Program-made: the position numbers and the translations under genes
Shown here: positions 22,071 to 31,779 of the stretch, one piece after another
How positions within the stretch are numbered: position 1 is the stretch's first letter
Layout of the letters: each line of letters opens with the position of its first letter
Notes under the pieces: model-generated
Told to the model about the DNA's origin: nothing
The model's input: the letters and a program-made list of their open reading frames with translations, nothing else
The model's database searches: none
From: Russula earlei
Lineage: Eukaryota; Basidiomycota; Agaricomycetes; Russulales; Russulaceae
Length of the DNA stretch: 54,867 bases
Direction: 5' to 3'
NCBI GenBank assembly: GCA_025769875.1
Contig: JAGFNK010000352.1
Span: 1-54,867 of the forward strand

Positions 22071-24411
22071 TTGCCGTTTTCAGTGCACTTGGTGGAGCTT
22101 GAATTCCACCCAAATCGGTGCAGAAACCCCCTCAAACATGTGAGATAAATATCTCCCTCAAAACAGCTTCAAATAATATGAAATGTATTGTCCCTGAATC
22201 GCCTGAATGAGGGCTAGGCAGCCCCATTGTTTGCATGAGATTTGAGTGAGAATTGGTGGAGCTGGACTCAAGCCACCTCCACATGTGTATTAGATGAATT
22301 ACAACTCAAAATCATGGTCTATATATATTATTTTTCCCTCATGTTGTACCCATGGGCTGTCTTGAGGCAGCCCCATAGTGTTTTTGACTCAAGTGTTGTG
22401 GTGTGCAACATTGTTTTCAGTGTGATTGGAGTGACGGCCAGCCCTCATTGCCCCTCTTACCTCTCCATTCTGACCATACACATACCCTGCGCCCATGCCC
22501 GCTCCAGCCTCCGTCCATACATCGTGCACCATTGCCTCCACCTCGCCTGCCTTGCCCATCATCCCTGCGGTTCCCACCTCGTCCACCGTTCCCATTACCT
22601 CGTTCACCGCCGCCATCCTCGACTCGCCAGCCATCATCACCTTGGCTCCACCTGCCCTCGCCGTCCCAGCATCGCCTGCATTCGCCATCGTCACCACCTC
22701 ATCTGTCCCCACCACTGTAGCCTCAGCCGTAACATCGCCTATCACCACTGTCCCCGTCTTTGCCCAACCAGCTCCCACGCCCTCAGTGTCGCCTGCTATG
22801 GCCACTGTCTCAGCTCCATGCACAACCACCATCTCAACCTCGCCCACCGACATTTTAGCGCCGCCCGCTGCTTCAGCCCTCGCAGCCTCGTCTGCCACCC
22901 CCGCCTTCATCTCATCCGCTCCTGCGCCCTCAGTCGTCTTGTTGCCCTCAGTCTCATCCGTCGCCTTGTCCGTCGCCACAGTAGCCTCAGTCGTGCCAGC
23001 CACCGACTTCGCATCAGTCTCCGTCTTAGCCTCGCCCATACTCATCAGTTCAGCCCAGTCCATCATAGCACCAGCATCGCCAGCTGCCGCTGTCTCCACC
23101 CTGCCCTCAGCCTCAGCCTTCTCAGTCTCAGCCGCCGCCACCGCGCCCCTAGTTTTGCCAGCCGTCTCCATTGCCCCAGCTTCAGATCAGTCAACCACTG
23201 CCACTGTGCTCTTAGCCTTGCCAGCCGCCTTAGTCTCATCAGCCGCCGCCGTAGCCTCAGCCTCAGCCACCGACATCTTAGTGCCACACGCCACCGCCTC
23301 CACCACCATCTCACAAGCCACCGCCGCCACGCCCTTGTCAGCCACAGCCACCGTCGCCCCTGCGTTGCCCTCAGTTGTCGCCTCCGCCCCATCCGCCTCC
23401 ACCGTCGCACCAGCTCAATCCGCTGCCACCTTCTCAGTCTCAGCCTCAGTCTTCTCAGTCACAGCCGCCGCTTTAGTAGTTTCGCGTGACACCAGCACCG
23501 CCGCACTGTCGCAACCCCTTGCCACCAGCACCACCCCAGAAGACCAAGAAGGCCTCGGCCACGAACTTAGCCACAACACGCCACAACAGGAGCAGAAGCT
23601 GCTGCCATGCCGCCGCCGCAGGAGAAGCAGTCGCCAATGCCAACAGCACACCGCACGCCGCCTCCCACATCGCCTCCCCATCCATTCGCGCACTCTCGCC
23701 CACGTCTGCTGCCAACACCTGCAGTGGAGGCGACCCTGCCACCACCGCCACAAGACGACAGATCCCACCCCCGCACAAGCTGCCCCATGCATCCTCTTTC
23801 TCGAGTCCTCGCCACCTACATCTCTATCTATGAACTCATGCTCACCACCTACGCCTTCGCTCCTCGTCCACGCCTGCTGCCACCACCTGCAATGGAGACG
23901 ACTCCTGTATATAAAAACACCCTAGCTACTCTGTAGTAGAAAGAGTTCAGAATAGGACCCCTCTTTGCAACCCACTCCTCTCTGTCTGTGAAAAACAAGA
24001 AGGATGGTCAGAATCAAGAGGCAAGAGGGGTGATGAGTGGCTGGCCGTGACTCCAATCGCACTGGAAATAATGTTGCACACCACAACACTTGAGTCAAAA
24101 ACACTATGGGGCTGCCTCAAGACAGCCCATGGGTACAACATGAGGGAAAAATAATAGATATAGACCATGATTTCGAGTTGTAATTCATCTAATACACATG
24201 TGGAGATGGCTTGAGTCCAGCTCCACCAATTCTCACTCAAATCTCATGAAAACAATGGGGCTGCCTAGCCCTCATTCAGGCAATTCAGGGACAATGAATT
24301 TCATATGAATTGAAGCTGTTTTGAGGGAGAAATTCATCCCACATGTTTGAGGGGGTTTCTGCGCCGATTTGGGTGGAATTCAAGCTCCGCCAAGTGCGCT
24401 GAAAATGGCAA
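22071..24411. mobile_element. Tc1/mariner-like element with ~400-bp terminal inverted repeats and GC-rich payload
   Basis: The ends are TTGCCGTTTTCAG and CTGAAAATGGCAA, flanked by TA at 22069-22070 and 24412-24413. The inverted repeats run to about 22470 and from about 24003, highly similar throughout. Outside them the Gypsy-B protease/RT sequence resumes. The left arm is homologous to 42649-42960, which adjoins a Tc1/mariner (DDE_3-like) transposase, hence the superfamily call. No transposase is present here. The interior (22470-24000) is a C-rich, GCC/TCA-patterned sequence ending with a TATATAAAAAC box at ~23909. It is probably non-autonomous. Confidence 0.85.
22495..23925. other. GC-rich payload open in several frames (not accepted as a gene)
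   Basis: Plus-strand frames of 476 and 415 codons and a minus frame of 260 codons overlap here. All are low-complexity: Ala/Ser/Thr/Pro/Val in one, Ser/His/Arg in another, Ala/Glu/Thr/Val on the minus strand. The cause is a degenerate GCC..TCAGTC-like trinucleotide pattern without stops, not coding constraint. From about 23640 a ~170-bp unit (CGTCTGCTGCCAACACCTGC / CGCCTGCTGCCACCACCTGC) appears twice. Whether it is expressed or captured host sequence cannot be told from sequence alone. Confidence 0.5.
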
Positions 24412-24413
24412 TA

Positions 24414-26048
24414 GTCCATTGGCATTCTATGTTCCATCCACATTTTGTGCTGGCAAGGGTTTGGTCATAGTTCAGAGGTGCAGGTGGTGTTTCTGTGCAA
24501 ATTGTTCATGGATTATCATTCCTTCTGCCCCACTGTCAAGGAGGGCTCTTGCACCAATTTCTTTGCCACTTGTCTTCCCCACAAGGGTAACTTTCAAGGC
24601 AATGGACATGGAGTGGATATTCTTGGTAAAAACTTTGGGGTAATTGATTTCTCTTCATATTGTACTCATTTGAACTGTGTCCCTTCTTGGTGTGGAAGGG
24701 AGTCCAATTAAAAATACATAGGAGCAGATCTAGGGTGAGGGATTGAGTCCACAAGTGTATCCCTCCAAGTTGTCAATGATGCAACAGGAACTGGTTCTCC
24801 TTTGGTGTTCTCATCTTGGATAGTAGTGGCTCCCACTGTTTGGGGGTGAGATTCTTGTTGTTGGCATCCTTGGGCCACTTTCTTTGCTCTACACTGGTTT
24901 GCCATATGATTTTTCTTTCCACAGTAATAACAGAGGTTGTTCTTGCATCGGAATTCCTTCTCTGCTTCTGTGAGGGGTTTCTTTTCACTTCTGGACTCCC
25001 AAGGTCATTCATTAGGTTCCCCTTGGTACAAATTAATTTCCAGTGGATTTTCCAATCCTTGAGTGTTTAACCCTCAGGTGCATATTTGGGAGCATCCTCC
25101 TTGAAAGGCTGTGGAATTGTATAGGTGGAATAGATTGTCAAATTCTCTTGCTGCTTTGACAAGGGCTGCAAGTGTAGTTGGTGTCGGTGTAATTCCTAGT
25201 ATCTTTTGATGCAAGGCTGGGTTAATGTTTTTTCTGAACACATATATCTTCATTTTTTTGTCCATGGTAGCTTGGGATGCATGGTTTGACCATTTTTGAT
25301 ACCATTCATTATAATAAATGGTGACTTCCCCTGGTGATAAGTGTGCATGGTGTTACCAGAGGCCAATTCTGCTTCAGCAGGGATAAAATGATCTGCAAAG
25401 GCTTTCTTGAAATCATCCCAAAATCCATAGTTTGCTGGTGTTTGTGCCATGGCCTTAGTGGTCTGTTCTCTAGCCCATGCCCCAGCAGGGGTTCCTACTT
25501 TAAAGTGTGTAAGTGCAGCAGCAACTTTCTTGCTTTCATCTGTAAAAGAGTTGCCATTGATATAGTAATAATTGGCCAAAGCTGCCCAAAAGGCTTCTGC
25601 ATTGTCTGCTTTTCCATCAAAGGGTTCTGGGGTGGTTCCTACAAGACAAGGATTGTTAGACATTGTAGGGCTTGGGGGTGTTGCAGTTGTAACAATGGCT
25701 GGAGCTGATCCCTGTAGTTGGATCCTTGTTGGGGTTTGCACTCAAGGGAATGCTTGTAGAGTGCTACTAATTGTCTGAGGGGTTGGTTGTTGAGGATTCT
25801 GTTGGGTTGAAAGTCCTGGAGTGGTGCTTTGGATACTTGGTGCAGTGCCTAGGATTGTGCTGACTTCCTGTTCTTCTCTGGCAGTGAAATCAACTTCTTT
25901 GTTGTTGTAGTATACCCAACATTTTCTAGAATGGCTCCACTTTACTGGTTTTCTTTGGAAGGTCCTGGTGAGGTTGAGTGGGTTGAAGTCTTGAATGCTT
26001 TCTGCTCCTGTAAGTCCTGCTTTAATTTATGCAACAGTGACTTCATCA
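24414..26048 (-). pseudogene. Gypsy-B gag and protease relic
   Basis: Read on the minus strand from ATG ATG at about 26048. The gag core at 25741-25250 contains PEPFDGKADNAEAFW and FKKAFADHFIPAEAE, typical of Ty3/Gypsy capsid. It continues at 25265-25074 (INPALHQKILGI). A nucleocapsid CCHC knuckle lies around 24935-24890 (CYYCGKKNHMANQC). The aspartic protease active site is at about 24545-24520 (RALLDSGAEGM). Several frames are needed, so it is inactive. The 3' part is cut by the 22071-24411 element, the 5' edge by the Harbinger. Confidence 0.9.
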
Positions 26049-26319
26049 TTAGGCCCCATACAGCAACCGAGATTTCTTGAAACTTGAACTTGGAACTTGA
26101 ATTTCAGGATTAGCCGGGAGTGACAGGTGTGACAGGTGTGATGACAGTGACATGTCATATGATTAACTAATATCAGTTGTTTTTGTCTGTTAACTGTAAT
26201 TCACATATTTGTCATTGTAATGACTGATGCGCCCAAAAACTTTTTATGCCCCTCCGAGTCATGGCTGATTTTTTACCCCCCGATTTCAAGTTGTCACTGT
26301 CCATCCCCTGGTCAATGCT

Positions 26320-28228
26320 ATGGCTGATTACCTTGATCAGGAGAGGCTGTATCTGCAGCAGGTACAACAGTGACGCCAACAACTTCTAATGATTTTATAT
26401 TTTACAGGTTATGCCCTTTATGGCTTCCAGGCCATACTGTCAATACTCAAACCCTGTTCTCCTCCTATTCCATATCACACCTCCGCCCTCACTGGTCTTG
26501 CCTGGGTCCATGAACTACTCACCGGCCACCCAGAACACATCTGGAATGAACTTGGGGTCCATAAACATGTGTTTCACAAGCTCCAGCAGACTCTCCACAA
26601 CTTTGGTTTTGCGTCATCTTGGCATGTCCAAATTGAAGAACAGGTTGCCATATTTCTCTATGCCGCTTCCACCGGGCTGTCAACAACAAATATTGGAGAG
26701 CATTTTCAGCAGTCACCAAGCACGGTCTCAAAGTACGTATCCCATGGTTTCCTTCTATATATCTTCTGATGGATATCCAGATATTTTAAAAAGATACTTG
26801 GAGTTCTTGCAACCCCCCCTTTCTACACACCTTTGTACAGCTTCCTGATGCTGATTCCCCTCCTCACTCCTTTATCCAAGGGAATCCCAAATTTTTTCCC
26901 TTTTTCAAGGATGCCCTGGGTGCTATTGACGGCACCCACATCGGTTGTTACTCCACTGCCACAGAGCGTGATGCAACAAGAGACCGCAATGGTGTTCTCT
27001 CACAGAACTGCCTTGCTGCTTGTTCATTTGACCTCTGCTTCACATATCTTTTGACTGGTTGGGAGGGCTCCACTGCCGACTCAACTCTTTTCCACGATGC
27101 CCATCATTCCAATTTCCCCATCCCAAGAGGGAAATACTATCTCGCTGATGCAGGCTTTGCCTCATCAAACACACTACTTGTTCCTTATTGAGGTGTATGA
27201 TATCATCTATCTGAGTGGGGTCATGCTGGCATACGGTGTGTTCTCTCTTTCTTTCCCATCTTCTCACTAATTTTTACACTTGTCCTAGGCCACGCACACC
27301 CCAGGAATTATTCAATCTGTGCCATGCTCAAGCTCGCAACATCATAGAGCGTATGTTTGGGATTCTCAAGCGGCGTTTCAAAATCCTTCAGTACCCCCCT
27401 GAGTATAACATGGACATTCAAGCGTGCATCTGTTAAGATCTGAAGGATCTTAGTACCGACTCTTTAGTGAAAGAGTTGCTTGATATAGTTCAAGCACTAG
27501 ACTTCAAACCCTTTGATATTATCTCAGGAAGATTAAATGTAGAAAAGAGAGGGACCTCTTTCAGTTAGAGTCTGCACTATAGTGTTGTTTAGATCAGTTG
27601 ACAAGATGGTTGTCTTGTTAAAAGTGTAAGTCGAGCATAAGGCTCGACTTCTTGGTACCACAGACTATTTATACGATATCTCGATAACTGCTGATTCGAT
27701 TCGTACGAACCTCGGGGTGCACATAGCTGAGAACCAGTAGTATCCAAATATAGAAAGCGCAATTCAAGAATGTTAGAAATGACTCACGCGTGAGTCATTC
27801 TTTCCTAGTATCAGTCATGAATCAATAAGCAGTGAGTAAGCTCTTACTAATCAGGATCAGTAAGCAATCACTAAGCCAGACAGGATCAGTAAGCGACCAC
27901 TAAGCCAGATCAATAAGCAGACATATGAGTAATCACAGATGAGTCAGCAAAACAGATGACAGTCGGAGAACAAGAGAATCTTAACAGCATCCCATCGGCA
28001 CTTGCAGCCCTTCACAATTTTATTTGCCATTATGATCACAGTGAGATTGATGTATTTGATGACAGGGTAGACCCTCAGATGGGTCATCGTGAAGCAGCTG
28101 GTGAACTGGGAAGAGGGGTAGTGATGCGCTATGAGAGGGAGCAAGCAAATATCAGGCGAGACAGGATTGCAGGTGATATGTGGGAGCAGTATCAGAAAAC
28201 ACTTGAGGATCGCACAGCAGGTATTTAG
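26320..28228 (+). pseudogene. PIF/Harbinger transposase (DDE_Tnp_4-like), broken
   Basis: Exon 1 is 26320-26361 (MADYLDQERLYLQQ), joined by a 69-nt intron to 26431 (AILSILKPC..YHTSALTG). A helix-turn-helix-like part follows (EEQVAIFLYAASTGLS, STVSK), then the DDE core: ALGAIDGTHIG (first D, ~26930), YYLADAGF (second D, ~27145) and ARNIIERMFGILKRRF (E, ~27345). The C-terminus resumes after LTR-D at 27987 (IPSALAALHNFICHYD) and ends at 28228. Inactivating changes: a frameshift after the C7 run near 26812-26818, two CGA-to-TGA stops at about 27190-27202, and the 556-bp solo LTR. Introns at 26734-26780 and 27239-27289 are also plausible. Confidence 0.9.
27431..27986 (+). mobile_element. solo LTR, family D (Copia-like ends), inside Harbinger transposase
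   Basis: 556 bp, TGTTAAGATC...AATCTTAACA (9-bp inverted ends), flanked by GCATC at 27426-27430 and 27987-27991. Removing it with one duplication rejoins the transposase frame (AC..IPSALAAL). A TATTTATA-like box lies near 27666. There is no internal sequence, so it is solo. The Copia assignment rests only on the shape of the ends. Confidence 0.92.
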
Positions 28229-28337
28229 TTCAGACACATGTCCACATGTTTTCAGAAAATGAAAGAACACTTCATGGCATTCAACAAATTACAATACGTG
28301 CGTGTGATGGGTGACTACTGTAGAAGTACAACTACAG

Positions 28338-29674
28338 TCAGGATGTCCTGGCCTTCTCCAATAGATCCTTGATGTAGTTGCGTGTGATCTCACGCGACAA
28401 CGCTGACCCATTAGTCATAAGCACAATATAACTGTCTATGCGCACGATGTCACAAGATCCCAAGATATTGATCACAGGGACAACATCATCCATGGAGAGC
28501 CATTCACCATTCAATTCAATATCCTTGGTAAGATGTTGAATTGCCAGTGACCGACGGGTGGTCTCGGGAAGTGCTGAGATAGTTATGATGTCATTTGAAG
28601 GCGGCATATGCATGGCCAGAGGTGGGGCTGGGGCTGGGTTTGAGGGGAGTGCCAGTGGCATTGGGAGTGGGGGGAGTGCCAGCGACATTGGGGGTGGGGA
28701 CAAAGCAATGAATGCATGCATGGTTGAGTTGAAGTTATTGGCAAACCTCTCCATGGTTGACTGCATGCCTTGGACAGCAACTGCCGTGGAATCAGACTTG
28801 AGTTTTTTGGTAAATGAGGAAGATGTTTTGGAGGCAACATCCTTGACCTGAGATACTTTGTGTTTGGAATGAAGGACACTGGATGAGGAGGAAGAGCGAT
28901 CTGGCACCAGAGATGACAAGGAGTCCCCACTTTGATGTTCAAACAAATTGGGATTGGGGGACAGCGACACAGATGACTGAGGGGGAGTAAAATGGGCTGT
29001 CGACTGCATGCCCTGATATGAATGTTGGCCTCTTGCACTTGATGGCATCAGAGATTTCATGATGCTGCGATGCGGCCAGCCTTTATCCCTGTACTTCTTG
29101 TATTCTTGATTATTCTACTAATGATCAGATGGCATTGACAAATTAGATGTTATGTATGCACCTTGACTAGATCACTCCACACCGATTCCATTTCAGGTGG
29201 AACAGCAATTCCATTCTCATTGGTCCATAGGTGCCCAACCCCAGACTCATTCCTGAGAGCAACAATTACCAAGTGCTCCTTCTTCATCTAGTAGTAGACG
29301 ATGTTAGCTGCGTGATATGGCAAAGCAAAAAATTTTCGTACCCTTTGCCATTTTGATTTGCACATAGGTCCAGTCTTGATAGGACCCTTCTCATGCATGG
29401 GCTTAATAGAATTGGCTGCTTGGTTGAAGGTAAGGTCCTTGAATATGGCGTTGGAGGTCATGTTTCCTTCTTGTTTCCGCTCGACAAGGAACAGTAGAAA
29501 TGCAGCTTCCTCTTCAGTTGTCCATATAGCCTTGTTACTTTCTGAGATTAGACTTCCTTCCATGGAATCTGGACTTATTGATGAGCAGGTCTGCATCATA
29601 TGGGGTGGTGGAGGTGGGGGTAGAAAGATTGACGCACCAATTGTTCCCGAGCCCAAGTCATTACACAACATCAC
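28338..29674 (-). CDS. Harbinger Myb/SANT-like DNA-binding partner protein, apparently intact (411 aa)
   Basis: Three exons, 29674-29342, 29287-29162 and 29114-28338, joined by GT..AG introns of 54 and 47 nt, give 412 codons in one frame. Residues ~45-110 form a Myb/SANT-like domain (KAIWTTEEEAAFLLFLVERK, NQAANSI, CKSKWQR) continuing as NESGVGHLWTNENG and YKKYRDKGWPHRSIM, as in Myb_DNA-bind_3 proteins. The middle is Ser/Pro-rich, and the C-terminal ~100 residues (ITISALPETTRRSLAIQHL..NYIKDLL) look helical and may contact the transposase. In known Harbinger systems this protein helps import the transposase and bind the element ends. The first intron has a CTAAC branch-like site. It is unbroken although its transposase is dead. 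Confidence 0.8.
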
Positions 29675-29842
29675 ATATGCAAATATGTGAATTACAGTTA
29701 ACAGACAAAAACAACTGATATTAGTTAATCATATGACATGTCACTGTCATCACACCTGTCACACCTGTCACTCCCAGCTAATCCCAAAATTCAAGTTCCA
29801 AGTTCAAGTTTCAAGAAATCTCAGTTGCTGTATGGGGCCTTA

Positions 29843-30035
29843 AGGACTGTCCCCTTGTGATCATTCTGGCCTCTTCCCTGCATAATTGCTTGACACTACC
29901 AGTAACCATACCTCTTTGGTACTTGGTACTGCTCTGGACCCTACTTCTTGCCCACACCATCTTGGACATCTATCAACTTGTCTTTGAACTTATCCCTTGC
30001 TCTTGAACTGGATTGTTCAATAGTGAGTCTTGACA
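29843..30035 (+). mobile_element. LTR-C fragment (3' end)
   Basis: Reverse complement of the first ~190 bp of the solo LTR at 44704-45653. Similarity stops exactly at the LTR end ...GTCTTGACA (30035) and at the Harbinger right end (29842). The other half of the LTR is not on the far side of the Harbinger, so sequence has been lost or exchanged at this junction. Confidence 0.7.
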
Positions 30036-31733
30036 GGACAAGACTTGAAGCTTCTAGGATTGCTGGGACTGAATAGTATGCTGGAGGACCAGTATATGAG
30101 GTGTCTGGGCTGGTAATTGCCCAAGGTTGGTTATAGTCTGCATTGTATAACCAGGAGTTAGTTTCCCAATCGAAGGTGTTGTGTATTCCTGGCACAATAG
30201 CAAGTTGAATGTAAGATTGATTTCCCCTTTGTATCCTGTTGAGATGCAGGTGGTAGAACTGGACTGTGAGGTGATAGTAGCTGATATATGTCCAAGCCAA
30301 ATAGAACAGATGATATCCTGTTCTTAAGGAAAAAGTAATGAGATGGTGGCATGGTTGAATGATTCTGGTCCAGAGGTTTAATTCACTGGAGCATAGGGAT
30401 TGGTATTCAACTGGTTGTCCTTGAATGTTCTTTGCTTGAGCAAGGTGCCAATACAATAATTGTTGTCATCCTGGTGGCAGGAGTCAACTAAGGGTTTCAA
30501 GATATAATGCATGCTCATTGTGGCTTAGAAGTTGTCCAAATGGTAAGACTTCAAGGAATTCTTTAACAATAAGGTTGGGGAAGTCTTCATGGGGCAGTTC
30601 AATTCCTGGTACATCATGTAGGTTAGTTAAGGTGGCAACAGGGAATGCAGTGGAGGCCCAGGTTTGATAGTGATTTAAGTTTAGGATGTGTCTAGTGATA
30701 GTGTCTTCTTCTTTGTCTTCCTCTAGGGCATATTCTCATGGCACTTTAAGACAAGGACAACACTTTTATTTGATCTTTATTGAAGCATTACAAGGATGGT
30801 TTTTACTTTTTAAGAACTGTGTGCAAGATCTATGGTCTGTAAATGATAATTCTTGATTAACTTGAGAGGGTTGGCAGGAACACAAGGCAAGAAGCAAAAG
30901 TGAAGTAGCTGAGGGTTGAAATGTATGGTATCGACCATATAGGTTGAGTAGTAGCGCAAGGATTGTACATGGTTACTTCCTTCTTCAAAGTGTAAGTATC
31001 CATAAGCAAATGCTAGACGTCTGTCCAAAAAATTGTGTACAATAGATAAGCAAAAGGAGCCTTCATATACAGGACATTGAATAGGGGGCAAGGTAAGGAG
31101 TTTTAAACAAGGAGGTGTTAAAGATGTATGTGAGGCATCCAAGGGGGAAGTCAGCATCTGGGGCATGTATTTCTACAGAGGAACAGATGCCAAAAGGGGT
31201 GAGATTATATTGGGTGGCAAGGGCAGTGTCAGAGGGTTCCACTGCAAAAGTGTGGATGATGTGGGCACAGAAGGCAGTGGTGTAGGTGTCTGTTAAGGTG
31301 CGATGACTTAACTGCTCTGTAGTAGGGATGCATGATAAGTGATCTTGATAGTTTAAGTTGTGGAGGAATCACCACTGCTTGTGGGAATGACTGGAGGTAG
31401 GAAGGACAAAGTACTGGTGAGGGTGGAACCAAATGCTGCACAAGAAGGGTGATCAAGAAAGCCTTCAGGCAAGGGAGGGTGGTGCACTTGCTGTTGCTTG
31501 TTCTGTGTTGGTGGAGGGGTGCCGACTGGGACAAAGTCACCTGGAATAGGCTGGGCAGTGGCAGAGGAAGATGGTGGAACTACTGAGGAGTCAATGACGC
31601 TGAGGGGTGATGATGTATTGATTGGATCAAAGTTCTCAGTGAGGATATGGAAGGTGGTGTGTGGAGTTGGTTGGAAAGGAGAAGGGAGATGCAGGGAAGT
31701 GTTAATAAGAGTGGGGGAGTTGGGAGTAGACAC
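29941..31733 (-). pseudogene. decayed ORF between Gypsy-B 5' LTR and gag, unknown product
   Basis: Minus-strand frames at 31733-31353, ~31400-31140 (alternative frame), 31166-30810 and 30456-29941 follow each other with only small shifts or stops, suggesting one former coding sequence of roughly 550 codons. It starts ~45 bases after the primer-binding site. The N-terminal part is Ser/Pro/Thr-rich (STPNSPTLINTSLHLPSPFQ). Later parts have aromatic, non-repetitive segments (FGICSSVEIHAPDADFPLGC, YWHLAQAKN, HNTFDWETNSWLYNADYN). I see no zinc knuckle, protease or RT motif and do not recognise a family. The last ~31 codons run into the LTR-C fragment. It could be an element-specific extra ORF or captured host sequence. 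Confidence 0.5.
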
Positions 31734-31767
31734 TTGAGCATTGGCTGGTCAATACAGGAATAATGAG

Positions 31768-31777
31768 AGACTGTCCA
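31768..31777 (-). promoter_or_regulatory. Gypsy-B primer-binding site, self-priming type
   Basis: Two bases after the 5' LTR end, the minus strand reads TGGACAGTCT. This is the exact complement of AGACTGTCCA, found in family-B LTRs 32 bases after the first T of TATATAAG (for example 19318-19327). This copy's own LTR has AGACTGTCCT, giving 9 of 10 pairs. It does not look like a tRNA 3' end complement, whereas Tf1/sushi elements use exactly this geometry. Confidence 0.75.
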
Positions 31778-31779
31778 GA

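Larger units (their letters stand above)
26052..29839. mobile_element. PIF/Harbinger DNA transposon with 160-bp terminal inverted repeats
   Basis: 3788 bp. Terminal inverted repeats are 26052-26211 and 29680-29839, beginning GGCCCCATACAGCAAC, with a TTA duplication at 26049-26051 and 29840-29842 (TWA is the Harbinger target). It carries a transposase on the plus strand (26320-28228) and a Myb/SANT-like partner on the minus strand (29674-28338), converging tail to tail, the usual two-gene arrangement of the superfamily. The transposase is broken and hit by solo LTR-D; the partner gene is intact. Confidence 0.95.

Noticed and set aside
22242..23925. Large open frames of 415 and 476 codons as protein-coding genes
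   Set aside because: Overlapping long frames on both strands with low-complexity products point to composition, not coding; kept only as an oddity.
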